Of a stretch of 64,000 nucleotides of DNA, positions 8,211-18,048 are shown piece after piece. A program made the translations under genes and the position numbers. Within the stretch, counting starts at the first letter, position 1. Each line of letters starts with the position of its first letter. The notes beneath the pieces were generated by a model. It was not told the origin of the DNA. It saw only the letters and a list, made by a program, of their open reading frames with translations, and made no database searches. This stretch comes from Halomonas caseinilytica (GTDB lineage: Bacteria; Pseudomonadota; Gammaproteobacteria; Pseudomonadales; Halomonadaceae). The stretch spans positions 62,001-126,000 of the forward strand of contig NZ_BDEP01000015.1 of the NCBI RefSeq assembly GCF_001662305.1, read 5' to 3'.

Positions 8211-10196
8211 TTATAACTTTCTCAACCCCCACATGAAGTAGGCGCCGCCCAGCAGGGAGGCGACGATGCCGGCGGGAATTTCCTGCGGGAACAGCAGCTG
8301 ACGGCCCACCCAGTCGGCCAGCACCATCAGCAGGGCGCCGACCAGGGCCGCGCCCAGCAGGTGCATGCTCGCCCGCGAGAAGCCCAGTAGGCGGGCCAGG
8401 TGGGGGGCGAGCAGGCCGACGAAGGAGAGCGGGCCGACTACCAGGGTGGCGGCGGCGGTGAGCAGGGCCACTAGCAGCAACAGCAGCAGGCGCGAACGTT
8501 TCAGGCCGATGCCGAGTGCCCGGGATGTGGAAGCCCCCAGCGGCAGGATATCCAGCCAGCGGGCGAGTGGGCCGGTCAGCAGGCCGAGCGCCAGGGCCAG
8601 CGCGACGACAATCAGGGCGCTGGTCAGGTCGACATAGTAGGTGGACCCCGAGAGCCAGGCGATGACCTGTTGGCCGCGCGGGTCGCCGCCGGCCAGCACG
8701 ATGGCGCGCACGGCATCGAAGGCGGCGGTGATCGCCACCCCGGTCAACAGCAGGCGCTCGGGCAGCAGGCCGCTGCGGCCATTGAAGATGATCAGAATCG
8801 CCAGGCTGGCCATGGCCCCCAGGGTACCGACGCCGACCAGCGTCAGGTTGTTCGGCGAGGGCAGCAGGAAGATGGCCAGGATCAGGGCGATGGCGCTGCC
8901 ACCGCTGATGCCCAGGACCTCGGGGCTGGCCATGGGATTGGCGGTGACGCGCTGAATCAGGGTGCCGGCAAGGGCCAGCATCACGCCGCAACCGGCCGAG
9001 GCGAGGACCCGCGGCAGCCGCCATTGCAGGACATCCCAGTTGCCGGGCGAGAGCCAGGACCAGCCGCCGGCGGTTTGCCCGGCGAGCAGTGCGGCCACGG
9101 TCACGATCGCCAGGGCCAGGACCAGGCCAGCTGCCAGGCGGCCGGGGGCAGGATGCCGGCCGGCCGGTGCGGTGGCCGAACCTGGTGGCTGATCGCCGCG
9201 TAGGCGCAGACGAGGAATCAGCCAGATCAGCAGTGGCGCACCCAGGGCGGCGGTGACGGCGCCGGTCGGAATCAGGCCTGATACCTGGCCGGTGAAACGT
9301 TGGAGCAGTTGATCGGTGGTGGCCAGCAGGAGGGCGCCGAGCAGCGTCGACCAGACCAGACGCTGACCGAGGCGGCGGGCGCCGGCCAGGCGCACGATGT
9401 TCGGCGCGGCCAGGCCGATGAAGCCAATGACGCCGACCACGCTGACCACGCAGCCGGTGAGAAAGACGGCCAGGCCCAGGCCGGCCAGCCGCAAGGCGCG
9501 CAGCGAGACACCGAGGCTCCGGGCGCTGGCGTCGTCGAGCTCGAGCACCGCCAAGGGGCGCAGCAGCAGCCAGGCCACCAGGGCACCGACGAGCAGGCGA
9601 GGGGCGAGAAAGGTCACGCCGCCCCAGTCGTTCTGGGCCAGCGAGCCGGCTCCCCAGATCAGCAGTCCCTTCAGTTCCTCCTGGTGGAAGAGCAACAGCA
9701 CGATGCCCAGTGCCCCCAGGTAAAGATTGACCACCAGACCGCCGAGCACCACGATCACCGGCGCCAGGCCGCGTCGCCAGGCCAGCGAGAACACCAGCGC
9801 CATGGACAAGCCCCCGCCGAGCAGCGCGACCCATTCGCGTCCCCAGCCCAGCAGTCCGGGGGCCAACAGGGTGGCGACCATAAGGGCCAGGTTGGCACCG
9901 CTGGCCACCCCCAGGGTGGTGGGCGCCGCCAGGGGATTGCGCAGTACCTGCTGCATCAAGACGCCTGCCAGGGCCAGGCCGCCGCCGGCCAGCAGCGACA
10001 TGACCAGCCGCGGCCACCAGCTGAAGTGCAGGACCAGAGCATCCATCGTGAGGTTGGCGTCGCCGAACAGGGCCTGAAGGCCGGTGGCGAGCCCCGTTTC
10101 GGCGTTCAGGCTCGTCGCGGCCAGTGCCACGAGTGCCAGGCAGAGCAAGACGCAGGCGAGGCCAGGGGTCAGGCGAAACGATGCCCTAGCGAGCAT
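8211..10196 (-). CDS. fhuB: Fe3+-hydroxamate ABC transporter permease, double-length FhuB
   Basis: The 661-residue integral membrane protein contains two tandem FecCD-type permease halves, as in E. coli FhuB. The first half carries [21 protein letters not shown] and [14 protein letters not shown]; the second carries [23 protein letters not shown] and [14 protein letters not shown]. These G-rich helices form the pore, and the ANPMASPE-type loops contact FhuC. I start it at MLARASF because GGAGG lies six bases upstream; the frame is open to 10232. It overlaps the end of fhuD by 11 bp, so the two are translationally coupled in a fhuC-fhuD-fhuB operon. Confidence 0.92.
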   Translation of the reverse strand: MLARASFRLTPGLACVLLCLALVALAATSLNAETGLATGLQALFGDANLTMDALVLHFSWWPRLVMSLLAGGGLALAGVLMQQVLRNPLAAPTTLGVASGANLALMVATLLAPGLLGWGREWVALLGGGLSMALVFSLAWRRGLAPVIVVLGGLVVNLYLGALGIVLLLFHQEELKGLLIWGAGSLAQNDWGGVTFLAPRLLVGALVAWLLLRPLAVLELDDASARSLGVSLRALRLAGLGLAVFLTGCVVSVVGVIGFIGLAAPNIVRLAGARRLGQRLVWSTLLGALLLATTDQLLQRFTGQVSGLIPTGAVTAALGAPLLIWLIPRLRLRGDQPPGSATAPAGRHPAPGRLAAGLVLALAIVTVAALLAGQTAGGWSWLSPGNWDVLQWRLPRVLASAGCGVMLALAGTLIQRVTANPMASPEVLGISGGSAIALILAIFLLPSPNNLTLVGVGTLGAMASLAILIIFNGRSGLLPERLLLTGVAITAAFDAVRAIVLAGGDPRGQQVIAWLSGSTYYVDLTSALIVVALALALGLLTGPLARWLDILPLGASTSRALGIGLKRSRLLLLLLVALLTAAATLVVGPLSFVGLLAPHLARLLGFSRASMHLLGAALVGALLMVLADWVGRQLLFPQEIPAGIVASLLGGAYFMWGLRKL

Positions 10197-11097
10197 GGGG
10201 AGCCTCCAGCGCAGCGGTGAGTTGCTCAGCAAAGCGCTGTGCCGAGGGCAGGGCGCCGAAACTCCAGACCGGCGGCAGCACCAGGGGCTCGCCCCGGCTT
10301 TCCTGTATCAATCCTTGCCAGAGCCCGCTGCGGTCGAGCGTCTCACGGACGCCGGCGGGGTATGGCTCGACCACCACCAGGCGAGCATCCAGATTCGCCA
10401 GCGCCTCGATGCCGACCAACGAAAAGCCCCAGGCGTTGGTCTCGCCGGGCCAGGCATTGTCGAGGCCGAGGCGTTCCAGTACCGCCTGGTAAAGCCCATT
10501 GTCGCCGAAGACGCGGACGTGACGCGCATCCATGAACTGGATCACCAACAGGGGCGGGACCTGCTCGGGCAGCCGGTCACGCAGCTCGGCGATGCGAGTC
10601 TCGGTGGACGCGATCAACCGTTCGCCGGCCTGTGACCGATCGACCTGGTCGGCGACGCTGCGTGTCAGCTCGCGCATTTCCTGCCAGGTGTCGCGCCCGG
10701 GGGTATAGAGCGTGAAGTTCTTGACCGGGGCGATGCGTGACAGGCGTGGCCTCAGATTGGCGAACATCGGCGAGATCAGGATCTGGTCGGGATCGAGATC
10801 CGCGAGCAACTCGAGATTGGGCTGGGTGCGCAGACCGAGGTCGGCCACCGTGTCGGGCAAGTGCGGCTCGCCGACCCAGTCGTGGTAGGCATCGACCTGG
10901 GCGACTGCCGTGGGCGGCGTACCGAGTGCCTGTAAGGTCTCGGCGAGCGTCCAGTCGAGCGTCGCGATGCGGGGCGAGGCGGCGAGGGCAGTCGGCGCGA
11001 CGATGAGACAGCCGAGAAGCAGCGAGACGGCCAGCCCACGCAGGGTGGCGCGACGGTACGCGGTGGAGCGGAGGACGGGACCGAAACTCAGGAGCAT
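10186..11097 (-). CDS. fhuD: Periplasmic iron-siderophore binding protein, FhuD-like
   Basis: The ~303-residue product has a signal peptide ([19 protein letters not shown]) and a class III periplasmic-binding fold: [20 protein letters not shown] at the N-terminus, [15 protein letters not shown] before the linking helix, and a C-terminal lobe with [16 protein letters not shown]. It lacks a lipobox and should be soluble. The start is uncertain: the ATG at 11097 has no clear ribosome site, while a TTG at 11118 overlaps the fhuC stop as TTGA. It lies between fhuC and fhuB and delivers ferric hydroxamates to FhuB. Confidence 0.88.
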   Translation of the reverse strand: MLLSFGPVLRSTAYRRATLRGLAVSLLLGCLIVAPTALAASPRIATLDWTLAETLQALGTPPTAVAQVDAYHDWVGEPHLPDTVADLGLRTQPNLELLADLDPDQILISPMFANLRPRLSRIAPVKNFTLYTPGRDTWQEMRELTRSVADQVDRSQAGERLIASTETRIAELRDRLPEQVPPLLVIQFMDARHVRVFGDNGLYQAVLERLGLDNAWPGETNAWGFSLVGIEALANLDARLVVVEPYPAGVRETLDRSGLWQGLIQESRGEPLVLPPVWSFGALPSAQRFAEQLTAALEAPHAR

Positions 11098-11114
11098 GAC
11101 GTCATGGATTGGGG

Positions 11115-11882
11115 TCAATGAACGACGGCGATGGGATGTTCTCCACCGGGATGGGACATGACACGCATGGGAATGCCGTAGATGGCCTCGAGGGTAGCAT
11201 CGTCCATCATCTCCCCGGGGCTGCCCTGGGCGAGGATTCGACCGCTGTGCAGGGCCACCAGGTGATCGCAGTAGCGCGCCGCCATGTTGACGTCATGCAG
11301 CACGATGATCACGCCCAGGCCGAGTTCACGACACAACTGGCGCACCAGTGCCAGAACCTCGACCTGGTGGGCGATGTCGAGGGCCGCCAGGGGCTCGTCG
11401 AGCAAGAGGAAGCGGCTGCCCTGGGCCAGTAGCATGGCCAGCCAGACGCGCTGGCGTTCGCCGCCGGAGAGGGTATCGACGAGCCGGTCGGCAAAGGGCT
11501 GGGTGTGGGTGAGCGCGATGGCCCGCTCGACCTGCTTCTGGTCCTCGCGGGTATGGCGCCCGAGCAGGCCGTGCCAGGGGTAGCGGCCGAAGCCGATCAG
11601 CTCGCGACCGGTCAGGTTCTCCGCGTTGGGCAGGTGCTGGGGCAGGTAGGCGACCTGGCGAGCGAACTCGCGGTGGCCCCAGCGGGCCAGGGGGCGATCG
11701 TCGAAGCGCACCTCGCCGTGACTGGCGGGTTGCTGTTGGGCCAGTAGCTTGAGCAGTGTCGATTTTCCGGAGCCGTTATGACCGATCAGGCCATAGACCC
11801 GTCCCTCGTCGAAGCTGAGGTCGGTGGGATGCAACAGTCGGCTGCCGTTGACCTCGAAGGTCGCGGCCTTGACTTCGAACAT
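11115..11882 (-). CDS. fhuC: Iron-siderophore ABC transporter ATP-binding protein, FhuC-like
   Basis: The 255-residue ATPase shows Walker A GHNGSGKST, Q-loop LPQHLPNAENLTGRELI, signature LSGGERQRVWLAM, Walker B FLLLDEPLAALD and switch histidine VLHDVNMAARY. These blocks are typical of the FecE/FhuC group. ATG at 11882 (MFEVKAA) has GGAG six bases upstream; ATG at 11894 is less well placed. It is the first gene of fhuCDB, behind a Fur-like site at 11955, and powers import through FhuB. Confidence 0.92.
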   Translation of the reverse strand: MFEVKAATFEVNGSRLLHPTDLSFDEGRVYGLIGHNGSGKSTLLKLLAQQQPASHGEVRFDDRPLARWGHREFARQVAYLPQHLPNAENLTGRELIGFGRYPWHGLLGRHTREDQKQVERAIALTHTQPFADRLVDTLSGGERQRVWLAMLLAQGSRFLLLDEPLAALDIAHQVEVLALVRQLCRELGLGVIIVLHDVNMAARYCDHLVALHSGRILAQGSPGEMMDDATLEAIYGIPMRVMSHPGGEHPIAVVH

Positions 11883-11954
11883 GATGGACTCCACATCTCT
11901 TGGGGAGCGTGAGAGCGTTATCGACGGCCTCGCGCCCGGCTAGACTAAAGCAGA

Positions 11955-11969
11955 TAAGAATGGTTATCA
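11955..11969. promoter_or_regulatory. Fur-box-like operator of fhuCDB
   Basis: TAAGAATGGTTATCA matches 11 of 14 defined positions of the 7-1-7 Fur consensus, 73 bp upstream of the fhuC start. Confidence 0.6.
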
Positions 11970-12011
11970 ATATTCGCCCAATAGGGGCGATGAAGAAAAT
12001 CTATGGAAAAT

Positions 12012-12026
12012 TGATAATCATTTTGC
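12012..12026. promoter_or_regulatory. Fur-box-like operator of sodA
   Basis: TGATAATCATTTTGC matches 11 of 14 defined positions of the Fur consensus. It lies 90 bp upstream of the superoxide dismutase start and 43 bp from the fhuC-side site. Confidence 0.6.
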
Positions 12027-12115
12027 GTTAGTGTCTAGGGTCCTGATTTGCCATACTCTTGTATGCGACGAGTCGCGGTCCCGCGACCATTCATCAACGA
12101 GGAGGATGCTTCATC

Positions 12116-12727
12116 ATGCCGCATTCACTGCCCGAGATTGCGTACCAGTACGATGCCCTGGAACCCCATATCGATGCTCAGACCATGGAGATCCACCACA
12201 CGCGGCACCATCAGACTTATGTGAACAATCTGAATGCCGCGCTCGAGGGTACCGGACTCGAGGAAGTGCCGGTGGACGAGCTGGTCGCCAATCTCGATCG
12301 CGTGCCCGACGACAAGCGTCAGGCCGTGATCAACAACGGCGGCGGCCACTCCAACCACTCCATGTTCTGGCAGATGATGTCGCCGCAGGGCGGCGGTCAG
12401 CCGAAAGGCAAGGTAGCCGAGGCCATCGACAGCGAGCTGGGCGGCTTCGACGCCTTCAAGGATGCCTTCACCAAGGCGGCCCTGGGTCGCTTCGGCAGCG
12501 GCTGGGCCTGGCTCAGTGTCGACCCGCAAGGCAAGCTGGTGGTCGAGAACACCCTGAACCAGGATAGCCCGCTGATGCACGGCAACACCCCGGTGCTGGG
12601 CCTGGATGTGTGGGAGCACGCTTACTATCTGAAGTATCAGAACAAGCGTCCCGATTACATCGCGGCCTTCTTCAACGTGGTTGACTGGGACGAAGTCGAG
12701 CGTCGCTACCAGGCTGCCACTGCCTGA
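12116..12727 (+). CDS. sodA: Manganese superoxide dismutase
   Basis: The 203-residue enzyme converts superoxide to hydrogen peroxide and oxygen in the cytoplasm. Metal-ligand segments are [14 protein letters not shown] (His27), [10 protein letters not shown] and [19 protein letters not shown]. Gln in NQDSPLM and the GLDVWEH form are those of Mn-type SodA rather than Fe-type SodB. GAGGAGG precedes ATG at 12116; the frame extends upstream to 12059 without a ribosome site. Fur-like control would switch on the manganese enzyme when iron is scarce, as in E. coli. A terminator follows. Confidence 0.93.
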   Translation: MPHSLPEIAYQYDALEPHIDAQTMEIHHTRHHQTYVNNLNAALEGTGLEEVPVDELVANLDRVPDDKRQAVINNGGGHSNHSMFWQMMSPQGGGQPKGKVAEAIDSELGGFDAFKDAFTKAALGRFGSGWAWLSVDPQGKLVVENTLNQDSPLMHGNTPVLGLDVWEHAYYLKYQNKRPDYIAAFFNVVDWDEVERRYQAATA

Positions 12728-12767
12728 GGCATCGCCTGATCGCGCCCATATGCGGTGCTACCAGATT

Positions 12768-12804
12768 CGCCAGGGTCGGTTCTTCGCCGGCCCTGGCGTT
12801 TTTC
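12768..12804 (+). terminator. Rho-independent terminator after sodA
   Basis: Perfect 8-bp stem CGCCAGGG / CCCTGGCG with a 16-nt loop, followed directly by five T, 40 bp after the sodA stop. Confidence 0.85.
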
Positions 12805-12851
12805 GTTTGTCTGCGTGTCGAGGTGTCCCGTGCGCTCAAGGAGGACCATGC

Positions 12852-14648
12852 ATGTCGAGTCGAAGTAGTTTCCAGGCCCTGGGCCGCCTGTTGCGTTATG
12901 CCCGAGGGCATCGACGACACATCATTGCCGCCACGGTCTGTTCGATCATCAACAAATTGTTCGATATCGCCCCGGAGATTCTCATCGGGGTGGCCATCGA
13001 TGTGGTGGTCAACCAGGAGGACAGCTTCGTCGCTGGGCTAGGGTTCACCACGGCCCGCGAGCAGATCCTGGTGCTCGGCGTGCTGACCTTCCTGATCTGG
13101 GCCGGCGAGTCGCTGTTCGAGTACCTCTACCAGATCCTGTGGCGCAACCTGGCTCAGCGTTTGCAGGCCGAGCTGCGTCAGGATGCCTACGAACACGCGC
13201 AACGCCTCGACATGAGCTTCTTCGAGTCGCAGAGCTCGGGGCGCCTGGTGGCGATCATGAATGACGACGTCAACCAGCTCGAGCGCTTCCTCGACGGTGG
13301 CGCCAATTCCATGATCCAGGTCGGAGTCACCGTGGTGGCGGTGGGAGCGGTGTTCTTCGTGCTCTCGCCTCTGATCGCGCTGCTGGCCTTTACCCCCATT
13401 CCGCTGATCATCTGGGGGGCCTTCTTCTTCCAGCGCAAGGCCGGGCCGCTGTACGCGGAAGTCCGCGAGCGCGTCGGCGAACTGGCCAGCCGGCTGTCCA
13501 ACAACCTGGCGGGCATCGCGACGATCAAGAGCTTCACCGCCGAGGCGCGCGAGGCCGAGCGCCTGCGTCAGACCAGCGAGGCCTATGTGGAAGCCAACCG
13601 CCGAGCGATCCGCATCAGCTCGGCGTTCATCCCGGTGATTCGCATGGCGATCCTCACCGGCTTTCTGGCGACCTTCACGGTGGGCGGCATGATGGCCCTG
13701 CGTGGTGACCTCAATGTCGGCGCCTATGGCGTGCTGGTGTTCCTGACCCAGCGATTGCTGTGGCCGCTGACCGGGCTGGCCCAGGTGATCGATCTGTTCG
13801 AACGGGCCATGGCCAGCACTCGGCGTATCCTCGATCTACTGGCCACGCCGATCCAGGTGCATGACGCCGGCGGTTCCGATCTGGCGCGTCCGGTGCATGG
13901 CGCGGTGCGCTTCGAAGGCGTGGGGTTTCGTTACGCCGAATCCGGCGCCGGGGTCGAGGATGTCGATCTCGAGGTGCCGTCCGGCCACACCCTGGCCCTG
14001 GTGGGTGCTACGGGGTCGGGCAAGTCGACACTGATCAAGCTGCTGCTGCGCTTCCAGGATCCGGCAGAGGGGCGGGTGCTGATCGACGACCAGCCGATCG
14101 AGACGCTCACCCTTTCTTCGTTGCGCGAGGCCATCGGCCTGGTCAGCCAGGATGTCTATCTCTTCGAGGGCACGGTGCGCGACAACATCGCCTACGGTCG
14201 CCCCGAGGCCGATGAGAATGAGGTGATCGAGGCGGCTCGCACTGCCGAGGCCTGGGGCTTCATCCAGACGCTGCCGCAAGGGCTCGACACGCCGGTCGGC
14301 GAGCGTGGCGTACGGCTTTCCGGCGGCCAGCGCCAGCGGCTGTCGCTGGCTCGGGCCTTGCTCAAGGATCCGCCGATCCTGGTGCTGGACGAGGCGACCA
14401 GCGCCGTGGACAACGAGACCGAGGCGGCCATCCAGCGCTCGCTGGCGCGGATCGGCCATGGCCGCACGGTGATCATGATCGCCCACCGGCTCTCGACCAT
14501 CGTGCATGCCGACGAGATCGCGGTCGTCGAGGCCGGGCGCGTCGTCGAACGTGGGCGTCACGATGAGCTGCTGTCGCGACAAGGTCGATATGCGGCCCAA
14601 TGGCGCGTGCAGACTGGCGAGATCGCCGCGGCAGACGCCACCTTTTAG
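12852..14648 (+). CDS. MsbA/HMT-like ABC exporter, permease-ATPase fusion
   Basis: The 598-residue half-transporter has six transmembrane helices in residues 1-310 and an ATPase domain after about 340. Motifs are Walker A GATGSGKST, signature LSGGQRQRLSLARALL, Walker B ILVLDEATSAVD and switch MIAHRLSTI. The intracellular loop motif SFFESQSSGRLVAIMNDDVNQLERFLD is typical of ABCB-type exporters. The start MSSRSSF has AGGAGG seven bases upstream; the open frame reaches back into sodA. Substrate is not deducible; relatives export lipids, drugs or metal chelates. It is separated from sodA by a terminator. Confidence 0.88.
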   Translation: MSSRSSFQALGRLLRYARGHRRHIIAATVCSIINKLFDIAPEILIGVAIDVVVNQEDSFVAGLGFTTAREQILVLGVLTFLIWAGESLFEYLYQILWRNLAQRLQAELRQDAYEHAQRLDMSFFESQSSGRLVAIMNDDVNQLERFLDGGANSMIQVGVTVVAVGAVFFVLSPLIALLAFTPIPLIIWGAFFFQRKAGPLYAEVRERVGELASRLSNNLAGIATIKSFTAEAREAERLRQTSEAYVEANRRAIRISSAFIPVIRMAILTGFLATFTVGGMMALRGDLNVGAYGVLVFLTQRLLWPLTGLAQVIDLFERAMASTRRILDLLATPIQVHDAGGSDLARPVHGAVRFEGVGFRYAESGAGVEDVDLEVPSGHTLALVGATGSGKSTLIKLLLRFQDPAEGRVLIDDQPIETLTLSSLREAIGLVSQDVYLFEGTVRDNIAYGRPEADENEVIEAARTAEAWGFIQTLPQGLDTPVGERGVRLSGGQRQRLSLARALLKDPPILVLDEATSAVDNETEAAIQRSLARIGHGRTVIMIAHRLSTIVHADEIAVVEAGRVVERGRHDELLSRQGRYAAQWRVQTGEIAAADATF

Positions 14649-14709
14649 TTGCCCTATGCGCCTACGAGGCCTTGGTGCAGCGCGGCCGAGCGGCAAAGTG
14701 CGATGAACC

Positions 14710-14738
14710 AAAAAAACCGGCGGCCCTCGGCCGCCGGT
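14710..14738 (-). terminator. Rho-independent terminator of the minus-strand receptor gene
   Basis: Perfect 10-bp stem ACCGGCGGCC / GGCCGCCGGT with a 3-nt loop. A run of seven A on the plus strand becomes the U-tract for the minus-strand transcript ending at 14763. Confidence 0.8.
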
Positions 14739-14762
14739 GTTCGTCTAGGAGATCGGTCTTGA

Positions 14763-16841
14763 TCAGAAATCGTAGCTGACAGTGGCCTTTACGCTGCGCT
14801 CGGCACCGAAGTAGCAGTAGTTGAGGTCGTAGCAGGAGGCGACGTACTCCTTGTCGAGCAGGTTGCTGACGTTGAGCCGTGCCGAGACGCCTTCCAGGCC
14901 TACCCGGGAGAGGTCATAGCCGAGGGTGGCATCGACCAGGGTGTAGTCGGGGACCTTCTCGGTATTCTCCTCATCGGCATAGATGTCGGCGTGGTAGCGT
15001 ACCCCCAGTCCGGCATCCAGGCCCGCCAGGGTGCCGCGGTCGAAGGCGTAGTTGGCCCAGACGTTGGCCTGGTGGCGCGGTACCTGGTTGGCGGTGTTGC
15101 CCTGGGTGTCGTCTTCGGTCTTCGCGTAGGTTACGTCGGTGTAGCTGTAGCCGGCCTGCAGACGCAGGTTGTCGGTCAACTGGGTGTGGGCCTCGAGCTC
15201 GACGCCCTGGGATTCGATCTCGCCCACTGCGCGATAAAAGCTTTCGTTGGGGTCCTTGGTCGCGACGTTCTCCTGGGAGATATGGAACAGCGCGATACTG
15301 TAGCGGTCCCGGGTGCCCTCCGGCTGGAATTTCAGGCCGGTTTCGACCTGTTCCCCCTCGGTGGGGGCCAGCAGGTCGCCATTCTCGTCGGTATAGGCAT
15401 TGGGCGAGAAGGAAGTTGAGTAGCTGAGGTAGGGTGAGACGCCATTGTCGAACGCATAGAGCAGGCCGGCACGGCCGCTGAGCTGGGTGTCGTCCAGTTC
15501 GCTGGTGGTGCCGGTGCCTTCATTGGTGTTCTCGATGTCGACCCAGTCGTGACGCAGGCCCAGTGCCATGTGCCAGTTGCCGACGGCTATCTGATCCTGC
15601 AGGTAGACGCCGGTCTGGTTGAGATCTCGCTGCTGGTCGTCGGTCTGGTAGATGGAGACGTCACTGCCGTACTGCGGGTCGGTGACGTCGAGGGGATCGG
15701 TGGTGCCGTAGTCCCAGCGTACGTCATTCTCGCGCTGCTGATAGTCGGCACCGAACAGCAGAGTGTGTTCGACAGCGCCGGTCTGCAGGTTGGCCTGCAA
15801 TTGGTTGTCGATGGTCCAGGCCTCGAGATCTTCCTGGCCACCGGAGTAGTAACGGATGAGGTCGGTGTCGTTGGCCCAGCCATAGGCGTAGACCTGGTCC
15901 ATGGTGACGTCCGCGTTCAGGTAGCGGGCGTTCTGTCGGAAGGTCAGGGCGTCGCTGAAGCGGTGTTCCAGTGCATAACCGAACATCCGTTGTTCGCGTT
16001 CGAAGTTCTCGAAGTCTTCCTCGCCTTCGAAGAAGGTATTGGAGAGTCGACGCCCAGCGTGATCCTCAATGGTGCCCGCAAAGGGCAGGCCTGAGTGGTA
16101 GCCGCCTTCGGGGTCTTTCTGCAGATAGGCGTACAGCGTCAGGCTGGTGTCATCGGTGGCGTCCCAGGTGAGTGAGGGCGCCAGGGTGTAACGTTCTTCT
16201 TCTACCGGGCCGAACTGGGTATCGGCGCTGCGCGCCAGGCCGGTCAGGCGATAGGCCAGGCGGCGCTCGTCGTCCAGAGGACCGGTGAGATCGAAGGCGG
16301 CGTTCTTTTGTGCATTGTTGCCGGCGCCAAGACGGATCTGGCCTGATTGCTCGAACTCGGGACGCTTGCTGGTGAGCGCCACCAGGCCGCCAGGGGAGGC
16401 GCGGCCATAGAGCACCGAGGCAGGCCCCTTGACCACTTCGATGCTCTCGAGAAAGTAAGGATCGATAGCCATCGAGCTGAAGGAGCCTGCATCGCCCATC
16501 ACCTTGAGGCCATCGAGAAAGGTGTTGTTGATGCTGCCATCCGAGAAGCCGCGCATCACGATATAGTCGTAGCGATTGGACGCGCCGATCTGGTTGGTGA
16601 AGACGCCGGGCGTATAGTTGGCGGCGCGCTGGACCGTCTCGGCGCCTCGCTCTTCCCACTCGTCGTTCTCGATGATGGAGATGGCCTGGGGCGTCTCGCT
16701 GAAGGGGGTTTCGGTCTTGGTCGCCGCCGTACCGGTGACGGTCACGGTGCCGAGCTGCTCGGTCTGCTGGGCCTGGACAGCCAGTGAGCTACCGGAGGCC
16801 GCCAGGGCGACGGCGAGCGCCAGGGGAGTGGGTCGGAACAT
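14763..16841 (-). CDS. TonB-dependent siderophore receptor, FhuA-like
   Basis: The 692-residue outer-membrane receptor has a signal peptide ending AVQAQ, a TonB-box region (EQLGTVTVTGTA), and a plug with VVKGPASVLYGRASPGGLVALTSKRPE, typical of ferrichrome/ferrioxamine receptors. The barrel ends in SVKATVSYDF with a terminal Phe for outer-membrane assembly. MFRPTPLAL is the likely start (AGGA eight bases upstream); the longer frame adds 18 residues. It stands alone with its own terminator. The promoter region contains a Fur-like site and a probable small mobile element. Confidence 0.9.
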   Translation of the reverse strand: MFRPTPLALAVALAASGSSLAVQAQQTEQLGTVTVTGTAATKTETPFSETPQAISIIENDEWEERGAETVQRAANYTPGVFTNQIGASNRYDYIVMRGFSDGSINNTFLDGLKVMGDAGSFSSMAIDPYFLESIEVVKGPASVLYGRASPGGLVALTSKRPEFEQSGQIRLGAGNNAQKNAAFDLTGPLDDERRLAYRLTGLARSADTQFGPVEEERYTLAPSLTWDATDDTSLTLYAYLQKDPEGGYHSGLPFAGTIEDHAGRRLSNTFFEGEEDFENFEREQRMFGYALEHRFSDALTFRQNARYLNADVTMDQVYAYGWANDTDLIRYYSGGQEDLEAWTIDNQLQANLQTGAVEHTLLFGADYQQRENDVRWDYGTTDPLDVTDPQYGSDVSIYQTDDQQRDLNQTGVYLQDQIAVGNWHMALGLRHDWVDIENTNEGTGTTSELDDTQLSGRAGLLYAFDNGVSPYLSYSTSFSPNAYTDENGDLLAPTEGEQVETGLKFQPEGTRDRYSIALFHISQENVATKDPNESFYRAVGEIESQGVELEAHTQLTDNLRLQAGYSYTDVTYAKTEDDTQGNTANQVPRHQANVWANYAFDRGTLAGLDAGLGVRYHADIYADEENTEKVPDYTLVDATLGYDLSRVGLEGVSARLNVSNLLDKEYVASCYDLNYCYFGAERSVKATVSYDF

Positions 16842-16887
16842 GCAGGTATCCTGTCGGGTTGTGCTGTTATCGGGCCAAGAAGCTTTG

Positions 16888-17032
16888 GGAAGCACTGAAT
16901 AAATGCCTGCGCATGCAAATCGCTGCGTTGCGCGTACTCGAAAGCTCGCCTAACGAGGTGTTATATCTCGCTTTCTGTGCTCCGTGTGCGCCTTGCGCTT
17001 CACTATGCTCGGTGATGTATTCAGCGCCTCTC
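16888..17032. mobile_element. Candidate MITE with imperfect terminal inverted repeats
   Basis: GCACTGAATAAAT (16892-16904) and the inverse GCGCTGAATACAT (17014-17026) are near-identical inverted ends around ~120 bp with no coding capacity and several small internal hairpins. The element sits between the receptor gene and its Fur-like site. I could not identify a target duplication or a parent insertion sequence. Confidence 0.4.
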
Positions 17033-17037
17033 TTGTG

Positions 17038-17055
17038 TAATGAGAATTATTGCTT
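17038..17055. promoter_or_regulatory. Weak Fur-box-like site
   Basis: TAATGAGAATTATTGCTT contains two overlapping partial matches (about 9 of 14) to the Fur consensus. It lies ~200 bp upstream of the receptor at 16841, separated from it by the candidate MITE, and downstream of the AraC-like gene. Confidence 0.4.
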
Positions 17056-17106
17056 TTAGTGGAGCGTCGTACGTATGGGGAGCGCTCACATGCCGATGCG
17101 CAACGC

Positions 17107-18048
17107 TCAAGAAGCGTCGGCGAGGGAACTCGGCGAGACGCCGTAATGGCGCCGAAAGGCGGTGGCAAAGTTGCTGGCGTGGCGATAGCCGCAGAAGTGG
17201 GCGGCCTGCTGCACGCTGAAGCCGCGCGCCAGGTAGTCCCTGGCCAGGGCAAGGCGGTATTCGCGTAGATCCTCGAAGACGCTTTTGCCGAAGGCGGCGC
17301 TGTACTTGCGCCTCAGGCTGGCCGGACTCATGGCGGCGAGCTCGGCCAGGGCATCGAGCCGATGCTCGCGGGCGGGGTCGGCTCGCAGGGCTTCGCGAAC
17401 CCGTTCAAGACGTTGTTGTTCGCCCGGCGTGGGGAGGGTGACCGCTCCTCGGCGAGCCTCGGGCAGGCCATGGGCCAGCAATTGCAGGCTCAGCCCCTCG
17501 AACTGCAGGCGTCGGGCGGCGCCTTCCAGTGGTGTGGTGATGGCTTCCTCGAGGGCGCTGCGCAGCGTTCCCGGCAGTCGCCAGGCGCGCATGCGTGATG
17601 TCTGGCAGGGCATCGGCTCGCCGGCCATGGTGGTCAGCCGAGACTCATCGAGCCCCAGGGTCAGGGCGCGGATGTGTTGTCCGGCGGGTTGCACGGCGTT
17701 CAGGCCATGGCGGTCGTCGAGCTGAACGCTGAGTGCCATGCCGGAGCGCAACGTCAGATGGTCGCCTCCCAGGCTGACATCGGCCGCTCCTTCCAGCATG
17801 ACGATGATCGATAAGGGGGCCGGCGCCCGGGAACGGGAGTCGTAGCGCTCCAGTACCTCGACGTCGGAGGCCACCAGTTGCATGCCCGGGCCGGGGGAGA
17901 GTTCCTGCACGCGTCCACGCACCACGGTACGTGGCCGAGCTCCAAGGTCTGGGAAGTGATAGTCGATGCCGTAGCGCTGTCCATAAGCTCTGAGGTCTCG
18001 CGAGGTATGGGCCTGGACACGCTGGCGATCAGAGGCGAGGCCTGTCAT
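17107..18048 (-). CDS. AraC-family regulator, PchR-like
   Basis: The 313-residue product has a ligand-sensing N-terminal half and a C-terminal AraC DNA-binding domain with two helix-turn-helices (LDALAELAAMSPASLRRKYSAAFG; FSVQQAAHFCGYRHASNFATAFRRHYGVSP). The segment QLVASDVEVLERYDSRSRAPAP and the overall layout resemble PchR, which activates siderophore receptors when it binds the ferric siderophore. ATG at 18048 has CGGAGT upstream and overlaps the FhuF-like stop as ATGA, so the two genes are translationally coupled. Likely targets are the flanking receptors at 16841 and 21065. Confidence 0.85.
   Translation of the reverse strand: MTGLASDRQRVQAHTSRDLRAYGQRYGIDYHFPDLGARPRTVVRGRVQELSPGPGMQLVASDVEVLERYDSRSRAPAPLSIIVMLEGAADVSLGGDHLTLRSGMALSVQLDDRHGLNAVQPAGQHIRALTLGLDESRLTTMAGEPMPCQTSRMRAWRLPGTLRSALEEAITTPLEGAARRLQFEGLSLQLLAHGLPEARRGAVTLPTPGEQQRLERVREALRADPAREHRLDALAELAAMSPASLRRKYSAAFGKSVFEDLREYRLALARDYLARGFSVQQAAHFCGYRHASNFATAFRRHYGVSPSSLADAS

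Noticed and set aside
8071-10017. 648-residue minus-strand ORF over fhuB
   Set aside because: Frame shadow of fhuB rich in Arg, Pro and Gly without motifs; it also runs through the terminator at 8099-8139.
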